Assembly: GCF_009857475.1 (NCBI RefSeq)
Contig: NZ_WWCJ01000004.1
Coordinates: 297,414-361,413, forward strand
Direction: 5' to 3'
DNA length: 64,000 bases
Source of the DNA: Pseudoduganella guangdongensis
GTDB taxonomy: Bacteria; Pseudomonadota; Gammaproteobacteria; Burkholderiales; Burkholderiaceae_D
The notes under the pieces are model-generated. The model worked only from the letters and a program-made list of their open reading frames with translations, ran no database searches and was not told the DNA's origin. Each line of letters begins with the position of its first letter. The stretch's first letter is position 1. Positions 1 through 9,777 of the stretch are shown here, one piece after another. The position numbers and the translations under genes are program-made.

Positions 1-183
1 CAGATCGGCATGGGCCGTGAACTGTTCTCCAGCTTCCGCAGCAGCGTGTGCGCGGCGGAGCAGGGCGCCACCATGTTCCCGCTGCCATCGCCGATCCAGA
101 CCACCGTGCCGCTGCACGGCGTAGACAATGTGGGCAACACCGTGCCCGGTTCCGACGAAGATTTCCTCGCTAAGAAAGCCTGA
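1..183 (+). CDS. edd: phosphogluconate dehydratase, C-terminal end (partial)
   Basis: This is the last 60 codons of a gene that begins before the window. The translation contains IGMGRELFSSFRSSV and AEQGATMFPLP, which resembles the C-terminal tail of the 6-phosphogluconate dehydratases (IlvD/Edd family), where a G-x-GRELF segment and an AEQGA segment precede the stop. Edd converts 6-phosphogluconate to KDPG in the cytoplasm. The assignment is strengthened by the next gene, eda, which starts 2 bases after this stop and encodes the following Entner-Doudoroff step. The iron-sulphur cysteines and active site lie outside the window, so identity rests on tail and context. Confidence 0.8.
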   Translation, partial: QIGMGRELFSSFRSSVCAAEQGATMFPLPSPIQTTVPLHGVDNVGNTVPGSDEDFLAKKA

Positions 184-185
184 AT

Positions 186-806
186 ATGAACTTGCTCGAC
201 ATTATGCGTACTTCCGCCGTGATCCCGGTGATCGCGATCGATGATCCTGACCATGCCGTGCCGCTGGCGAAAGCCCTGGTGGCAGGCGGCATCCGGGTGC
301 TGGAAGTAACCCTGCGCACCAAGCACGGCCTGGGCGCGATCCGCGCCATGAGCGAGGTGGAAGGCGCCATCGTCGGCGTCGGCACCTTGACCCAGCCCGA
401 GGAATTCGCCGCCGCGCGCGACGCGGGCGCGGTGTTCGGCGTCTCGCCGGGCCTGACCGATGCGCTGATCGGCGCCGCCAAGTCGAGCGGCCTGCCGCTG
501 CTGCCGGGCGTGATGACGCCGTCGGAAGTGATGAAGGCGCGCGAGCAGGGCTTCAAGCAGCTCAAGCTGTTCCCGGCGGTGCCTGCGGGCGGCGTCGGCA
601 TGCTGAACGCGCTTGCCGGCCCGCTGTCGGACGTGGTGTTCTGCCCCACCGGCGGCATTTCGCAGGACACGGCGCCGGCCTTCCTGTCGCTGAAAAACGT
701 GGCTTGCGTGGGCGGCTCCTGGCTCACCCCGAAAGACGCCCTGCAGGCCGGCGACTGGGACCGTATCACCGCCATCGCCAAGGCGGCCAGCGCCCTGCGC
801 ACCTGA
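186..806 (+). CDS. eda: KDPG/KHG aldolase (2-dehydro-3-deoxyphosphogluconate aldolase)
   Basis: A 206-residue class I aldolase that cleaves KDPG to pyruvate and glyceraldehyde 3-phosphate, the last step of the Entner-Doudoroff pathway. Seen in the sequence: the catalytic glutamate in LEVTLRT (E40), GVGTLTQ (64-70), and the Schiff-base lysine in FKQLKLFPA (K127, equivalent to K133 of E. coli Eda), followed by a phosphate-binding PTGGIS. The length is normal. The ATG lies 2 bases after the edd stop, so the two genes are translationally close and almost certainly cotranscribed. The TGA overlaps the ATG of the next gene. Confidence 0.95.
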   Translation: MNLLDIMRTSAVIPVIAIDDPDHAVPLAKALVAGGIRVLEVTLRTKHGLGAIRAMSEVEGAIVGVGTLTQPEEFAAARDAGAVFGVSPGLTDALIGAAKSSGLPLLPGVMTPSEVMKAREQGFKQLKLFPAVPAGGVGMLNALAGPLSDVVFCPTGGISQDTAPAFLSLKNVACVGGSWLTPKDALQAGDWDRITAIAKAASALRT

Positions 807-1297
807 TGGCAATCATCGCCCGGCCGCTCACGTCGGGCGAGATCGCGCTGGCCCGGCAAGTGTTCGGCAGCGCGATCGACTACAAGCGGGTGCGTGTCCA
901 CAACACCCGCTTCATTCCCTTCCTGCAGCGTAAAGACGTTTGCATCACGCCCAACGGCGAACTGTATTTCCACGCCTCGCGCTATCGCGACGACTTTGCC
1001 GCCGCCAGCGGGCAGGAGCAGCACTGGTTCATGCACGAAATGGCGCACGTCTGGCAGCACCAGCTGGGCTACCCCGTGCTGTGGCGCGGCGCCATCCGGC
1101 TTGGCTTGTCGTATGACTATGAGCCGTCACCCGCGCTGCGCCTGCGCGACTTCAATATGGAAGCGCAGGCCGAGGTGCTGGCCGACTATTTTGCGCTGGC
1201 CTACCTGCAGAAAGTGGATGCCGGCGTCCATGCCGACATGTTGCGCGACTTCCTGCGCGATCCCGCCTCGCCGGCCAACCTGCCGCGCCTGGCCTGA
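806..1297 (+). CDS. HExxH-containing conserved protein (zinc-peptidase-like, vgr-related)
   Basis: A 163-residue protein whose ATG overlaps the eda stop codon (TGATG), so it is probably translated by coupling with eda. The clear motif is HEMAHVWQH (from residue 77), a HExxH zinc-peptidase-type signature, followed by a downstream acidic segment EAQAEVLADYFAL that could supply a third metal ligand. There is no signal peptide or membrane segment. Short proteins like this are often annotated as vgr-related in beta/gammaproteobacteria; no substrate is known to me. The link to sugar catabolism is only positional. An upstream extension in the same frame would overlap eda and is not used. Confidence 0.75.
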   Translation: MAIIARPLTSGEIALARQVFGSAIDYKRVRVHNTRFIPFLQRKDVCITPNGELYFHASRYRDDFAAASGQEQHWFMHEMAHVWQHQLGYPVLWRGAIRLGLSYDYEPSPALRLRDFNMEAQAEVLADYFALAYLQKVDAGVHADMLRDFLRDPASPANLPRLA

Positions 1298-1365
1298 AGC
1301 TGCGGCTGTCTTTTTGCTAACGTTGTGATATCGTTCTTGCTTTTCAGAACGAATCTTTCCACTCC

Positions 1366-1968
1366 ATGCAAAATCCTTACCAAGCTCCCGCCGCCGACTT
1401 GAACAGCGCTCCCAACGCAGCCGCCGACGAGGGCGTGCAGCCTGCCGGCTTCTGGCGCCGTGTCGGTGCCCATTTGCTTGATACGCTCTTCATGTTGCCG
1501 GTGGTCGGGCTGACTTACTGGGGCAGCTCGCTGTCGCGCAATTTTTACGCATGGTGGCTGGTGCCCGGGGTGCTGATTGGCTTGTTCTACTCGTGCTACC
1601 TGGTGCGGCGCTATGGCGGCACGCCAGGCAAGCTCTTGATGAAACTGCGCGTCGAGATGGCTGACGGTTCGGCGGTCTCCACCAAGGCGGCCTTGCTGCG
1701 CGCGGGCGTGCTGCAGGCGCTCGGCTTGGCCACCTCGCTTGGCCTGGCGCTGTCCGCGCTCGCCATGGACGATGCGACTTACCTGGCGATGGGCTTTATG
1801 CAGCGTTCGGAGGCGCTGAGCTCCAGCGGGCCGGCGTGGCAGTTTGCCTTGTCGATCGCGTTACAGGTCTGGATCTGGGGCAGCCTGGTGGTGTTACTGG
1901 TCAATAAGCGCCGCCGTGCTCCGCATGACTATATCGCCGGCACCGTGCTGGTCAGTGCCGCGCAATAA
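1366..1968 (+). CDS. RDD family membrane protein
   Basis: A 200-residue protein with a Pro/Ala-rich hydrophilic N-terminus (MQNPYQAP), then the RDD signature around GFWRRVGAHLLDTLFMLP (R and D in the first membrane helix), a second helix with YSCYLVRRYGGTPGKLLMKLRV typical of the family, and two further hydrophobic stretches before a basic C-terminus. RDD proteins are small integral membrane proteins of mostly unknown function; some are proposed to be transporters. It stands alone, separated by about 70 bases from the upstream gene. Confidence 0.88.
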   Translation: MQNPYQAPAADLNSAPNAAADEGVQPAGFWRRVGAHLLDTLFMLPVVGLTYWGSSLSRNFYAWWLVPGVLIGLFYSCYLVRRYGGTPGKLLMKLRVEMADGSAVSTKAALLRAGVLQALGLATSLGLALSALAMDDATYLAMGFMQRSEALSSSGPAWQFALSIALQVWIWGSLVVLLVNKRRRAPHDYIAGTVLVSAAQ

Positions 1969-2025
1969 AAGACGGCCTGCGCTACCATAGGTGCCGAAAG
2001 AATAATTAGAGGGGAGTAGCAAAGC

Positions 2026-3276
2026 ATGGGAATCGAAGTCGAAGCAGCGGGTGACCTGCTCACCGCAGGCCTGGTTGCCAAAGAAGTGGAGGGCGACGCG
2101 GGCCAGGCCGCCGCCCATGGCCATGGCGCCGCATGCGCCAATTGCGGCACGCCTGTCGCGGGCAATTACTGCGGGCATTGCGGCCAGAAAGGTCACCTGC
2201 ACAAGTCCGTGCTGCACCTGGGCGAAGAATTGATCCACGGCCTGCTGCACTTCGATACCAAGGGCTGGCGCACCTTGCCGCTGCTGGTGGCGCGCCCGGG
2301 CGAGCTGACCCGTCGCTACATCGACGGCCAGCGCACGCGTTTCGTCTCGCCGCTGGCGCTGTTCCTGTTCATGATGTTCTTCATGTTCTTTATCTTCTCG
2401 CTGACCATGGGCACCAGCTCGGGCCCGACCACCGTCACCGACGGCAATGACGGCAAGGCGTCCTTCGAGCAGAAGATGAACGACAAGATCGCCGACCAGA
2501 AAGCGTTGGTGGCCGAATTCGAGGGGGAACTGAAGGAGGCCGCCCCCGGCACGCCACAGGAAGCGAAATTCAAGCGCAAGCTGGCCGAGGCGCAGAAGAA
2601 GCTTGACGGCCTGCACAGCGCACTTGCTGCGGGCAAGGTCGCCATGACCGGCACCACAAAGTTCACCGAGAGCCTGAAGCCCGACGCAAAGAAGGGGCCG
2701 CAGGACAAGGCGGAAGAAGCAGAGCTGGCGGCCAATGCGGTCAAGGCCGCCGGGACGCCGGGCCTGGTCGAAGAGATCCTGCGCGATGCACCGATTGAAA
2801 TCACTCCAGAATCCGGCAGGGTCGGGGAAAAGGGCACCACGTATTCCGACATCGCCTGGATCAACAAAGGCATCAAGCACGCGGTCGAGAATCCCGAGCT
2901 GGCGAAGTACAAGCTGAAAAACGCAGCGTATAAGTACTCCTTCCTGCTGGTGCCGATTTCGATGCCCTTCCTCTGGCTAATGTTCTTCTGGCGCCGCGGC
3001 ATCAGTATGTACGACCACGCGGTGTTCTCGCTGTATTCGCTGTCCTTCATGTCGCTGCTGTTTACTGTCGTGGCGACCCTGAGCTACTTTGAATTCGGCG
3101 GTTGGGCCGGCAGCCTGTTTGCCTTTGTGCCGCCGGTGCACATGTTCCTGCAACTGCGCGGCACCTATATGCTGTCGCGCTTCGGCGCCTTCTGGCGCAC
3201 TTGCATGCTGTTGATCATCACCGTTATCGTGCTGACCATGTACGCGCTGGTGGTACTGGCGCTGTCCGCGACCTAA
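2026..3276 (+). CDS. DUF3667 zinc-ribbon membrane protein
   Basis: A 416-residue protein. Near residues 36-55 there is a zinc ribbon (CANCGTP followed by YCGHCGQ), then a region matching DUF3667 (LRTLP-like segment, R/YIDGQRTRFVSPLALFLF) leading into a hydrophobic helix. The middle (about 145-230) is Lys/Glu/Ala-rich and likely helical/coiled coil. Three or more membrane helices follow to the C-terminus. The ATG is preceded by AGAGGGGAG, a good ribosome site. The family has no established function; the layout suggests a membrane protein with a cytoplasmic zinc knuckle and an extended loop. Confidence 0.85.
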   Translation: MGIEVEAAGDLLTAGLVAKEVEGDAGQAAAHGHGAACANCGTPVAGNYCGHCGQKGHLHKSVLHLGEELIHGLLHFDTKGWRTLPLLVARPGELTRRYIDGQRTRFVSPLALFLFMMFFMFFIFSLTMGTSSGPTTVTDGNDGKASFEQKMNDKIADQKALVAEFEGELKEAAPGTPQEAKFKRKLAEAQKKLDGLHSALAAGKVAMTGTTKFTESLKPDAKKGPQDKAEEAELAANAVKAAGTPGLVEEILRDAPIEITPESGRVGEKGTTYSDIAWINKGIKHAVENPELAKYKLKNAAYKYSFLLVPISMPFLWLMFFWRRGISMYDHAVFSLYSLSFMSLLFTVVATLSYFEFGGWAGSLFAFVPPVHMFLQLRGTYMLSRFGAFWRTCMLLIITVIVLTMYALVVLALSAT

Positions 3277-3288
3277 GGGGCCCTGGTA

Positions 3289-4707
3289 GTGTTGGAGTTC
3301 TTGAGAAGGCTGTTTGCCAGCGAGGAGACGCCTTCGGGTAGGGCCGCACCTGCAGCTGTGCCAGCTGTTAAGTCGAAGGGCACTGCGCTATCCGACGAGG
3401 CGGCGCGGATGGCGCGCACCTGGACCGATATGCTGGCGTTGGAACAGGCGTTGCGTGACTATTCGGGCTACGTTCGCCAGGAGGCGATCTTACGCTGCGC
3501 AGAGTTGCGCCTATCGAATTCCTTGGTAATGATCGCGACCCGTTTAAATGACTGGGTGCCACAGGTGCGGCACGCTGCCCGGAAAGCGATCCTGGAATTG
3601 TTGCCCGAGGCAAGCCGGGATGAGCAACTCACAACCTTGCACCTGGTCTGTGAATTACGGAATGCCGGCCGGACAAATCATGACGTGTGGATTGCGGAGT
3701 TCGAAAAGCACCTGCTTTCCGTAGTGGGAGAGCAGGCGCTTTGGGAAGGCTTGGCCAGTGGATCGCGCAAGCAAGCGCGCGCCTGTTTTGAGCTACTGCG
3801 CAAACTGCCAGATATTCCGCTGGCGCGATTGCTAACGCTCTGCGTGGCATCACGCGACGACATCATGCTTGCCTTGCGCGGCGCGGAGATGGCTTGTCGG
3901 CTGGATGCCGAAGATTCGATTGCCGTGCTGAAGTCCGCCATGGACTCGCACTTCGGAGCAGTTCGCCGCGTGGCCCTGCAAAAGCTGTTGCAAGGCCATG
4001 ATGGGCTGCTTCTTGCCCCAAACTACTTGCTTGATCAGCACGCGACGGTGAGGAACCTCGCAATTGCCTGCCTGCGCGGAACCGGATTTGACCTGTCAGG
4101 CTTCTATCGCGGCGTCCTGCTTGATGAAGAGGTTCGCCCGGCAAGCAGGCGGACTGCGCTATTGTCGCTGGCTGTATTGGACAGCAAGGAGGACCTGCCG
4201 CTGGTGAAGGGGTTGGCGCACAGCGAATTCGTCAGCATACGGACTGCGGCTTATGCGGCCTGGCTAAGGCTGGCGGCTGGCGAGAAGGACGCTTTAGTCC
4301 TGCAGGCCTTCGCCGATAGCGCGGTCTCGGTGCGGAAGTTCGCGCGTATGGTCATGGAGCGCCACGGCGCATATATCGCCTTTTCGGATATCTACCGCCT
4401 GTTTGGCAAGAGTACCGATACGCTCGATCTGATGTTCATCACGCGCGCCCACAAATGGAACTGGCTGGAGGCTATAGCGGCCGTGGCGCGCGGATTGCCG
4501 CCCGATTCGCCGCTGCGTGAGCGGCTCGCTGGAGAGCTGCGTAGCTGGATCTATGACGCGAAGTGGGCCCGTCATCGCCCGATGGGAAGCCAGGCGCAGG
4601 ATCTGGCGGGCGCTGCAACGCTTGCGGCGCTTGAGAGCTTGATCGCTGCCGATAGCGATCAAATTACCCTATTGCGGGCGCAGATCGAGGCCATGGCAAA
4701 GACATAA
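3289..4707 (+). CDS. HEAT-repeat-like protein
   Basis: A 472-residue protein without membrane segments or signal peptide, made of repeated helical pairs of the HEAT/PBS-lyase type (for example VRQEAILRCAELRL, VPQVRHAARKAILELLPE, VSIRTAAYAAWLRLA, VSVRKFARMVMERHG). Such scaffolds bind proteins or nucleic acids; nothing here indicates an enzyme. The chosen start is GTG (translated MLEFLRRLFAS), 12 bases after the upstream stop; the neighbouring TTG is an alternative. The reading frame has visibly more A/T and less biased third codon positions than its neighbours, hinting at a different history. Its stop is one base before the next ATG. Confidence 0.7.
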   Translation: MLEFLRRLFASEETPSGRAAPAAVPAVKSKGTALSDEAARMARTWTDMLALEQALRDYSGYVRQEAILRCAELRLSNSLVMIATRLNDWVPQVRHAARKAILELLPEASRDEQLTTLHLVCELRNAGRTNHDVWIAEFEKHLLSVVGEQALWEGLASGSRKQARACFELLRKLPDIPLARLLTLCVASRDDIMLALRGAEMACRLDAEDSIAVLKSAMDSHFGAVRRVALQKLLQGHDGLLLAPNYLLDQHATVRNLAIACLRGTGFDLSGFYRGVLLDEEVRPASRRTALLSLAVLDSKEDLPLVKGLAHSEFVSIRTAAYAAWLRLAAGEKDALVLQAFADSAVSVRKFARMVMERHGAYIAFSDIYRLFGKSTDTLDLMFITRAHKWNWLEAIAAVARGLPPDSPLRERLAGELRSWIYDAKWARHRPMGSQAQDLAGAATLAALESLIAADSDQITLLRAQIEAMAKT

Positions 4708-4708
4708 T

Positions 4709-5776
4709 ATGGACATTGACGTACACACGATACGCGCTGGCGCAGCCGGTGCTGAACTGGCAGGTTTCCTGCTGCCTACGCAGCAGGCGCTGATTCATGA
4801 ATGCGGATGGTTGAAAATGCTGGCGCCACGCGCAGCTGGCGGCGCGGAGTTGCCTTTGCCGGAGGCGGTGCGGTTGGAGGAGGCGATTGCGGAAGCCGAT
4901 GGCAGCATGGGCTGGGTGGTGACGCTGTGCGCTGGTGCGGGCTGGTTTGCCGGCTTCCTGGCGCCGGACGCGGCGCGCGCGATCATCGCTACGCCTGATG
5001 TTTGCCTGGCGGGTAGTGGGGCGCCAACAGGTTTCGCCGACCGCGAAGGCGATGGTTTCCGTATCACCGGCCGCTGGGATATCGCCAGCGGGGCGCCGAT
5101 GGCGACGCATTTCACCTTGAATGCGGTCTTGCGCGAGGGCGGGGTGCCGCTTGCGGGGGCGGATGGGCAGCCGTGCGTGCGGGCGTTTGTCGTGCCGGCG
5201 GCGCAGGTGGTGGTGGTGCCGACCTGGCGCAGTTTCGGCATGCGGGGAACGGCGTCCCATAGCTACCGCATCGACGCTGCCTGGGTGCCGGCCAGCCATG
5301 GATTTGCTATCGATCCGGCTTGCACTACGGCGCCAGGGGCGCTATATCGCTTTCCGTTCATGTTGCTGGCGTGGGTGACGCTGGCGGCGAATTTGTCGGG
5401 CATGGCGCGGCATTTCCTCACGCTGGCAGGCGAGATCGTCGCGGCGCGCCGCCAGCCGCCGGCCAGTGCACAGGATGCATTGGCGCGGGCTGGCATGGCA
5501 CTGGAAGGCTCGCGCGAGCGGATGTACGCGCTACTTGACCAGGCGTGGGCGCAGGCGGCGTCTTTACCGGCTGCGGCTGGCGCGGGCTGCGCGGTGGACG
5601 CCGCGCTCGATGCGCGCCTGCGCGAGGCTTGCCAGGCGCTGGTGGCGGCGGCGCGGCGCGCGGTAGCTGACATTTATCCCTACTGCGGCCTGCGCGCGGC
5701 GCAGGAGGACTCTGACATCAACCGTGTCTGGCGCGATTTCCATACCGCCAGCCAGCATGCCCTGTTCGCGCCATGA
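4709..5776 (+). CDS. acyl-CoA dehydrogenase-like flavoprotein
   Basis: A 355-residue protein of the acyl-CoA dehydrogenase fold: N-terminal helical part with EEAIAEADGSMGWVV, middle beta domain with FRITGRWDIASGAP and WRSFGMRGTASHSY, and a helical C-terminal domain ending DINRVWRDFHTASQHALF. The SMGW, G-x-W-x-ASG and RDFHTA.QH segments are characteristic of the two-component flavin-dependent hydroxylase branch (HsaA/indole-oxygenase-like) rather than true fatty acyl-CoA dehydrogenases. No flavin reductase partner is next to it. It starts one base after the HEAT-repeat gene and overlaps the next gene by ATGA, so it belongs to a four-gene transcription unit. Confidence 0.8.
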   Translation: MDIDVHTIRAGAAGAELAGFLLPTQQALIHECGWLKMLAPRAAGGAELPLPEAVRLEEAIAEADGSMGWVVTLCAGAGWFAGFLAPDAARAIIATPDVCLAGSGAPTGFADREGDGFRITGRWDIASGAPMATHFTLNAVLREGGVPLAGADGQPCVRAFVVPAAQVVVVPTWRSFGMRGTASHSYRIDAAWVPASHGFAIDPACTTAPGALYRFPFMLLAWVTLAANLSGMARHFLTLAGEIVAARRQPPASAQDALARAGMALEGSRERMYALLDQAWAQAASLPAAAGAGCAVDAALDARLREACQALVAAARRAVADIYPYCGLRAAQEDSDINRVWRDFHTASQHALFAP

Positions 5777-6153
5777 TCGAATTCCTGTTTGAAGTGGTCG
5801 GCGAGTTCCTGCTGCAGATCGTGCTGGAGGCGCTGGCCGAGCTTGGCCTGCATTCGGTGGGCGAGCCGTTCCGCAAGCGTCCCAATCCATGGATGGCGGG
5901 CTTCGGCTACGCCATCTTCGGCGCCATTGCCGGCGGCATTTCGCTCTGGCTGCTGCCGGAGCACATGGTGCACAGCGAAGTCCTGCGCAAGATCAACCTG
6001 CTGCTGACGCCTTTGGCGGCGGGCGGCATGATGTGCCTGATGGGCGCCTGGCGCGCGCGGCGCGGCGATACGCTGCTGCGCATTGACCGTTTTGCTTACG
6101 GCTATGTGTTTGCGCTGTCGCTGGCGCTGGTCCGTTTTGCATTTGCACATTGA
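5773..6153 (+). CDS. small membrane protein of unknown function
   Basis: A 126-residue protein with an amphipathic/hydrophobic N-terminus (FLFEVVGEFLLQIVLEALAEL) and three predicted membrane helices, separated by a basic loop (WRARRGDTLLRIDR). It overlaps the previous stop by ATGA, indicating translational coupling. I do not recognise the family; it resembles the many small Betaproteobacterial inner-membrane proteins of unknown function. It ends 12 bases before the next gene. Confidence 0.75.
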   Translation: MIEFLFEVVGEFLLQIVLEALAELGLHSVGEPFRKRPNPWMAGFGYAIFGAIAGGISLWLLPEHMVHSEVLRKINLLLTPLAAGGMMCLMGAWRARRGDTLLRIDRFAYGYVFALSLALVRFAFAH

Positions 6154-6165
6154 AGGAGGCCAGTG

Positions 6166-6516
6166 ATGGCATGGCTGGTTTTTAAGTACCTGGTGACGGC
6201 GGGCGTGGTGGTGGCGGTATCGGAATTCGCCAAGCGCAGCGACAGGATCGGCGGCCTGATTGCGGCGCTGCCGCTGGTCACGGTGCTGGCCCTGATCTGG
6301 CTCTATGTCGAGCAGCAGCCGCAGGAAAAGATCGCCAACCACGCCTGGTACACCTTCTGGTATGTGGTACCGACGCTGCCGATGTTCCTGGTTTTCCCCT
6401 GGCTGCTGCCGCGCCTGGGATTCTGGCTGACGCTGGGCGCTTGCGTGCTGCTGACGGTTGCCTGCTTCGCCGCGTTTGCGGTGGGCGTGCGCCGCTTCGG
6501 GATCGAACTGCTTTAA
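6166..6516 (+). CDS. DUF3147 family membrane protein
   Basis: A 116-residue integral membrane protein with four hydrophobic segments and the family pattern VFKYLVTAGVVVAVSEFAKR and GGLIAALPLVTVLALIW. Function of DUF3147 proteins is unknown. AAGGAGG lies 6-12 bases upstream; either the GTG at 6163 or the ATG at 6166 could start, and I favour the ATG. Last gene of the HEAT-repeat/flavoprotein unit; its stop overlaps the stop of the convergent reductase gene. Confidence 0.78.
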   Translation: MAWLVFKYLVTAGVVVAVSEFAKRSDRIGGLIAALPLVTVLALIWLYVEQQPQEKIANHAWYTFWYVVPTLPMFLVFPWLLPRLGFWLTLGACVLLTVACFAAFAVGVRRFGIELL

Positions 6517-7045
6517 CCGATCAGCCGCGTGGCGTAGGTATCCTGCACCAGGCCGCCGGGCAGCTGGCGCGTGCCGGTGTGGCGCAAGGGGATGTCGTGG
6601 CCGGTATGGCCGAAGAGGGGAATGCCGCGCCCCAGTAAAACGGGGATGGTGGTGATGGTCAGTTCGTCCACCAGGTCTTCGCGGATGAAGCTTTGCACCG
6701 TCTGGCCGCCGTCGACATACAAGCCCTGGCAGCCGCTTGCCGCCAGCGCATCGTACAGCGCACGCACCGGGCCCGGATGCAGCGCCACCTTGCCCGCCAG
6801 CGAAGCCGGCAGGTCATCCAGCATGCGGCTCAGCACCACCACGCGTTTGCCCTCATACGGCCAGTCCTCGAAACCCAGCACGGTCTCGAACGTGTAGCGA
6901 CCCATCACGATCACGTCGATGCCGGCCATGAAGGCGTCGTAGCCGGTGTCGCCCTCGGTTGGCGTGCGCGCCATCAGCCAATCGAGGTTGCCGTCCTCGC
7001 GCGCGATGAATCCATCCAGGCTGCTGGCGATAAAGACCGACGTTT

Positions 7046-7049
<4 letters not shown>
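6513..7049 (-). CDS. dihydrofolate reductase/RibD-C family protein
   Basis: A 178-residue protein beginning MKTSVFIASSLDGFIA, the N-terminal strand and loop of DHFR/RibD C-terminal-like reductases, with GNLDWL, VIVMGRYTFETV, VVVLSR and the dinucleotide-binding LYVDGGQTVQSF followed by DELTITTIPVLLGRGIPLF. Members are NADPH-dependent reductases, mostly of unknown substrate, related to YwjB/YyaP. The start overlaps the stop of the upstream diguanylate cyclase by ATGA, which places this enzyme at the end of a signalling operon; whether that reflects function is unknown. Confidence 0.88.
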
Positions 7050-7998
<949 letters not shown>

Positions 7999-8002
<4 letters not shown>

Positions 8003-8628
8003 GGCTGGACTCCGCCCACGGTGCGTTCCAGGAAGGCGGCCACGTGCTGTTTCAGGTCCTGCAGCGCCGTCATATCCATGATGAAGGCGACGTCGCCGGT
8101 GATCTGGCGCCGCTCGATCATGAACTCGATGTGCAGCATCAGCACGGCGGTTTCGGCGCTGCCGGCCCGCACCAGGATGTCCTCGCTGTAGCCGACATGG
8201 TAGTCGGGCAGGGAGCCTTGCAGCTCGCGCCCGAGCAGGTTGGCCAGCGCGCCGACGCAGCTGTTGAGCAGGATATTGCCGATCTCGCTCATGGCTTCCT
8301 GCTCCATGGCCGACAGTTCGGCCAGGGGCATGGTGTCGCCCACCATCAGGCGCACGATTTCCTGGCTTTTTTCTTCCGGGAACATGAGGATGGCTTCGGT
8401 CTCGAAGGCGCCGCTGTAGTGCTGGCTGATGCCGCACAGGCGCCCGTTGCCGGTGCTGCGGCTGGCCAGCAGCCGGGCGGCGGCGGCGCGGGTCAGGAAG
8501 CTGATCGCCGGCACCGACATGGCGACTGTTTCGCTGACGATTTCGCTCATGGCGGCGGCGGCCTGGCCCACGCCGATATTGAACAGCTCGACGAGGGCGT
8601 CGTGCTCCAGGTCAGTCAGCCGGACCAT
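7999..8628 (-). CDS. CheC-type chemotaxis phosphatase
   Basis: A 209-residue CheC/CheX/FliY family protein. Both halves of the pseudo-two-fold domain carry the complete phosphatase signature D/S/E-x3-E-x2-N-x22-P: DALVELFN then 22 residues to P in the first, EAMSEIGN then 22 residues to P in the second. This predicts a phosphatase that removes phosphate from a CheY-like receiver, and the adjacent CheY-like protein is the obvious substrate. The start (MVRLTD) is one base after the receiver's stop; a start 21 bases upstream would overlap that gene. No other chemotaxis gene is nearby, although a chemoreceptor lies at 61.6 kb. Confidence 0.88.
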
Positions 8629-8629
8629 G

Positions 8630-8995
8630 TCAGGCTTCCAGCGGGGCAATCAGCTGGGCGATACGCTCGGCGGTGATCGGCTTCTCCATGAAGCCGACCC
8701 CGATCGCCGCGGCGCGCTGGCGGGTGGCGGCTTGCACATTGGCGGTCAGCAGGGAGATATGGGCCTTGGGCAGCATGACGCGCAGGCGGGCGGCGGCGTC
8801 GACCCCGCTCATGCCGGGCATATTCACGTCCAACAACACCAGGTCGGGCTGCAAGCCTTCGGCCTTGGCCAGGGCTTCGTCGCCGTTGGCGGCTTCTTCC
8901 ACCACCCAGTCGGCATGGCGCACCTCGATGTGCTGGCGGGTCAGCATGCGCGACACGCGGCTGTCGTCCACAATTAGTACGGTACTTGGCTTCAT
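8630..8995 (-). CDS. single-domain CheY-like response regulator
   Basis: A 121-residue stand-alone receiver domain: acidic pair DD (10-11), phosphoacceptor D56 in [14 protein letters not shown], switch T84 in SLLTAN and conserved K105 in MEKPI. It has no output domain. It is the first gene of a minus-strand operon followed by a CheC-type phosphatase and a diguanylate cyclase, with spacings of 1 base and two ATGA overlaps. No histidine kinase is encoded here, so phosphorylation must come from elsewhere. Confidence 0.93.
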   Translation of the reverse strand: MKPSTVLIVDDSRVSRMLTRQHIEVRHADWVVEEAANGDEALAKAEGLQPDLVLLDVNMPGMSGVDAAARLRVMLPKAHISLLTANVQAATRQRAAAIGVGFMEKPITAERIAQLIAPLEA

Positions 8996-9075
8996 CGCAG
9001 TTTTCCCGGGTGAGTGTGGCAGTTCGGATAAAATACGCCATCCTTTTTATCCGCTTCCTTGAATCCATTGTAACT

Positions 9076-9753
9076 ATGACGCAAGACAAATTGAAACAGG
9101 CTGTTGCTATTTCCGCTATCGAGTATGTGATCGACGGCGAAATCATCGGCGTTGGTACCGGTTCCACCGCGAACTTCTTCATTGATGAATTAGGCAAGAT
9201 CAAGCACCGTATCAAGGGCGCTGTTGCCTCGTCGGAAGCCACGGCAGCGCGCCTGGCGGGCCACGGCATCCCTGTCTTCGATCTTAACGAGGTTTCGGAG
9301 ATTGCGGTATACATTGATGGCGCCGACGAGATCAACGCGGCTGGCCACATGATCAAGGGCGGCGGCGCGGCGCTGACGCGCGAGAAGATCGTGGCGTCGG
9401 TCTCGAAGCAGTTCGTCTGCATCGCCGATGGTTCCAAACTGGTGGAAACCCTGGGCAAATTCCCGCTGCCGGTGGAAGTGCTGCCGATGGCGCGCAATGC
9501 CGTCATGCGCCAGCTGGCGGCCCTGGGCGGCCAGCCGAAAGTACGCACCAAGGCCGGTTCCGACGAGATCTTCGTGACCGACAATGGCGGCAATATCATC
9601 GACGTGGCCGGCCTCGCGATCACCGACCCGGTGGCGCTGGAATCGCGCATCAACCAGATGGTTGGCGTGGTGGCGGTCGGCCTGTTCGCGGCCCGTGGCG
9701 CCAACGTCTGCCTGCTGGGCACGCCGGATGGCGTGCGCACCGTCAAGTACTGA
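9076..9753 (+). CDS. rpiA: ribose-5-phosphate isomerase A
   Basis: A 225-residue protein with all family blocks: [13 protein letters not shown] (phosphate/sugar binding), [21 protein letters not shown] (catalytic acidic residues), [15 protein letters not shown] and [11 protein letters not shown]. It interconverts ribose 5-phosphate and ribulose 5-phosphate in the pentose phosphate pathway. The ATG (MTQDKLKQ) gives the usual family length; an earlier in-frame ATG would add 30 residues foreign to the family. A TAAAAT -10-like element lies at 9029-9034. Confidence 0.97.
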   Translation: MTQDKLKQAVAISAIEYVIDGEIIGVGTGSTANFFIDELGKIKHRIKGAVASSEATAARLAGHGIPVFDLNEVSEIAVYIDGADEINAAGHMIKGGGAALTREKIVASVSKQFVCIADGSKLVETLGKFPLPVEVLPMARNAVMRQLAALGGQPKVRTKAGSDEIFVTDNGGNIIDVAGLAITDPVALESRINQMVGVVAVGLFAARGANVCLLGTPDGVRTVKY

Positions 9754-9777
9754 TTTTTCTTCGCTTAGAAAGAGCCC

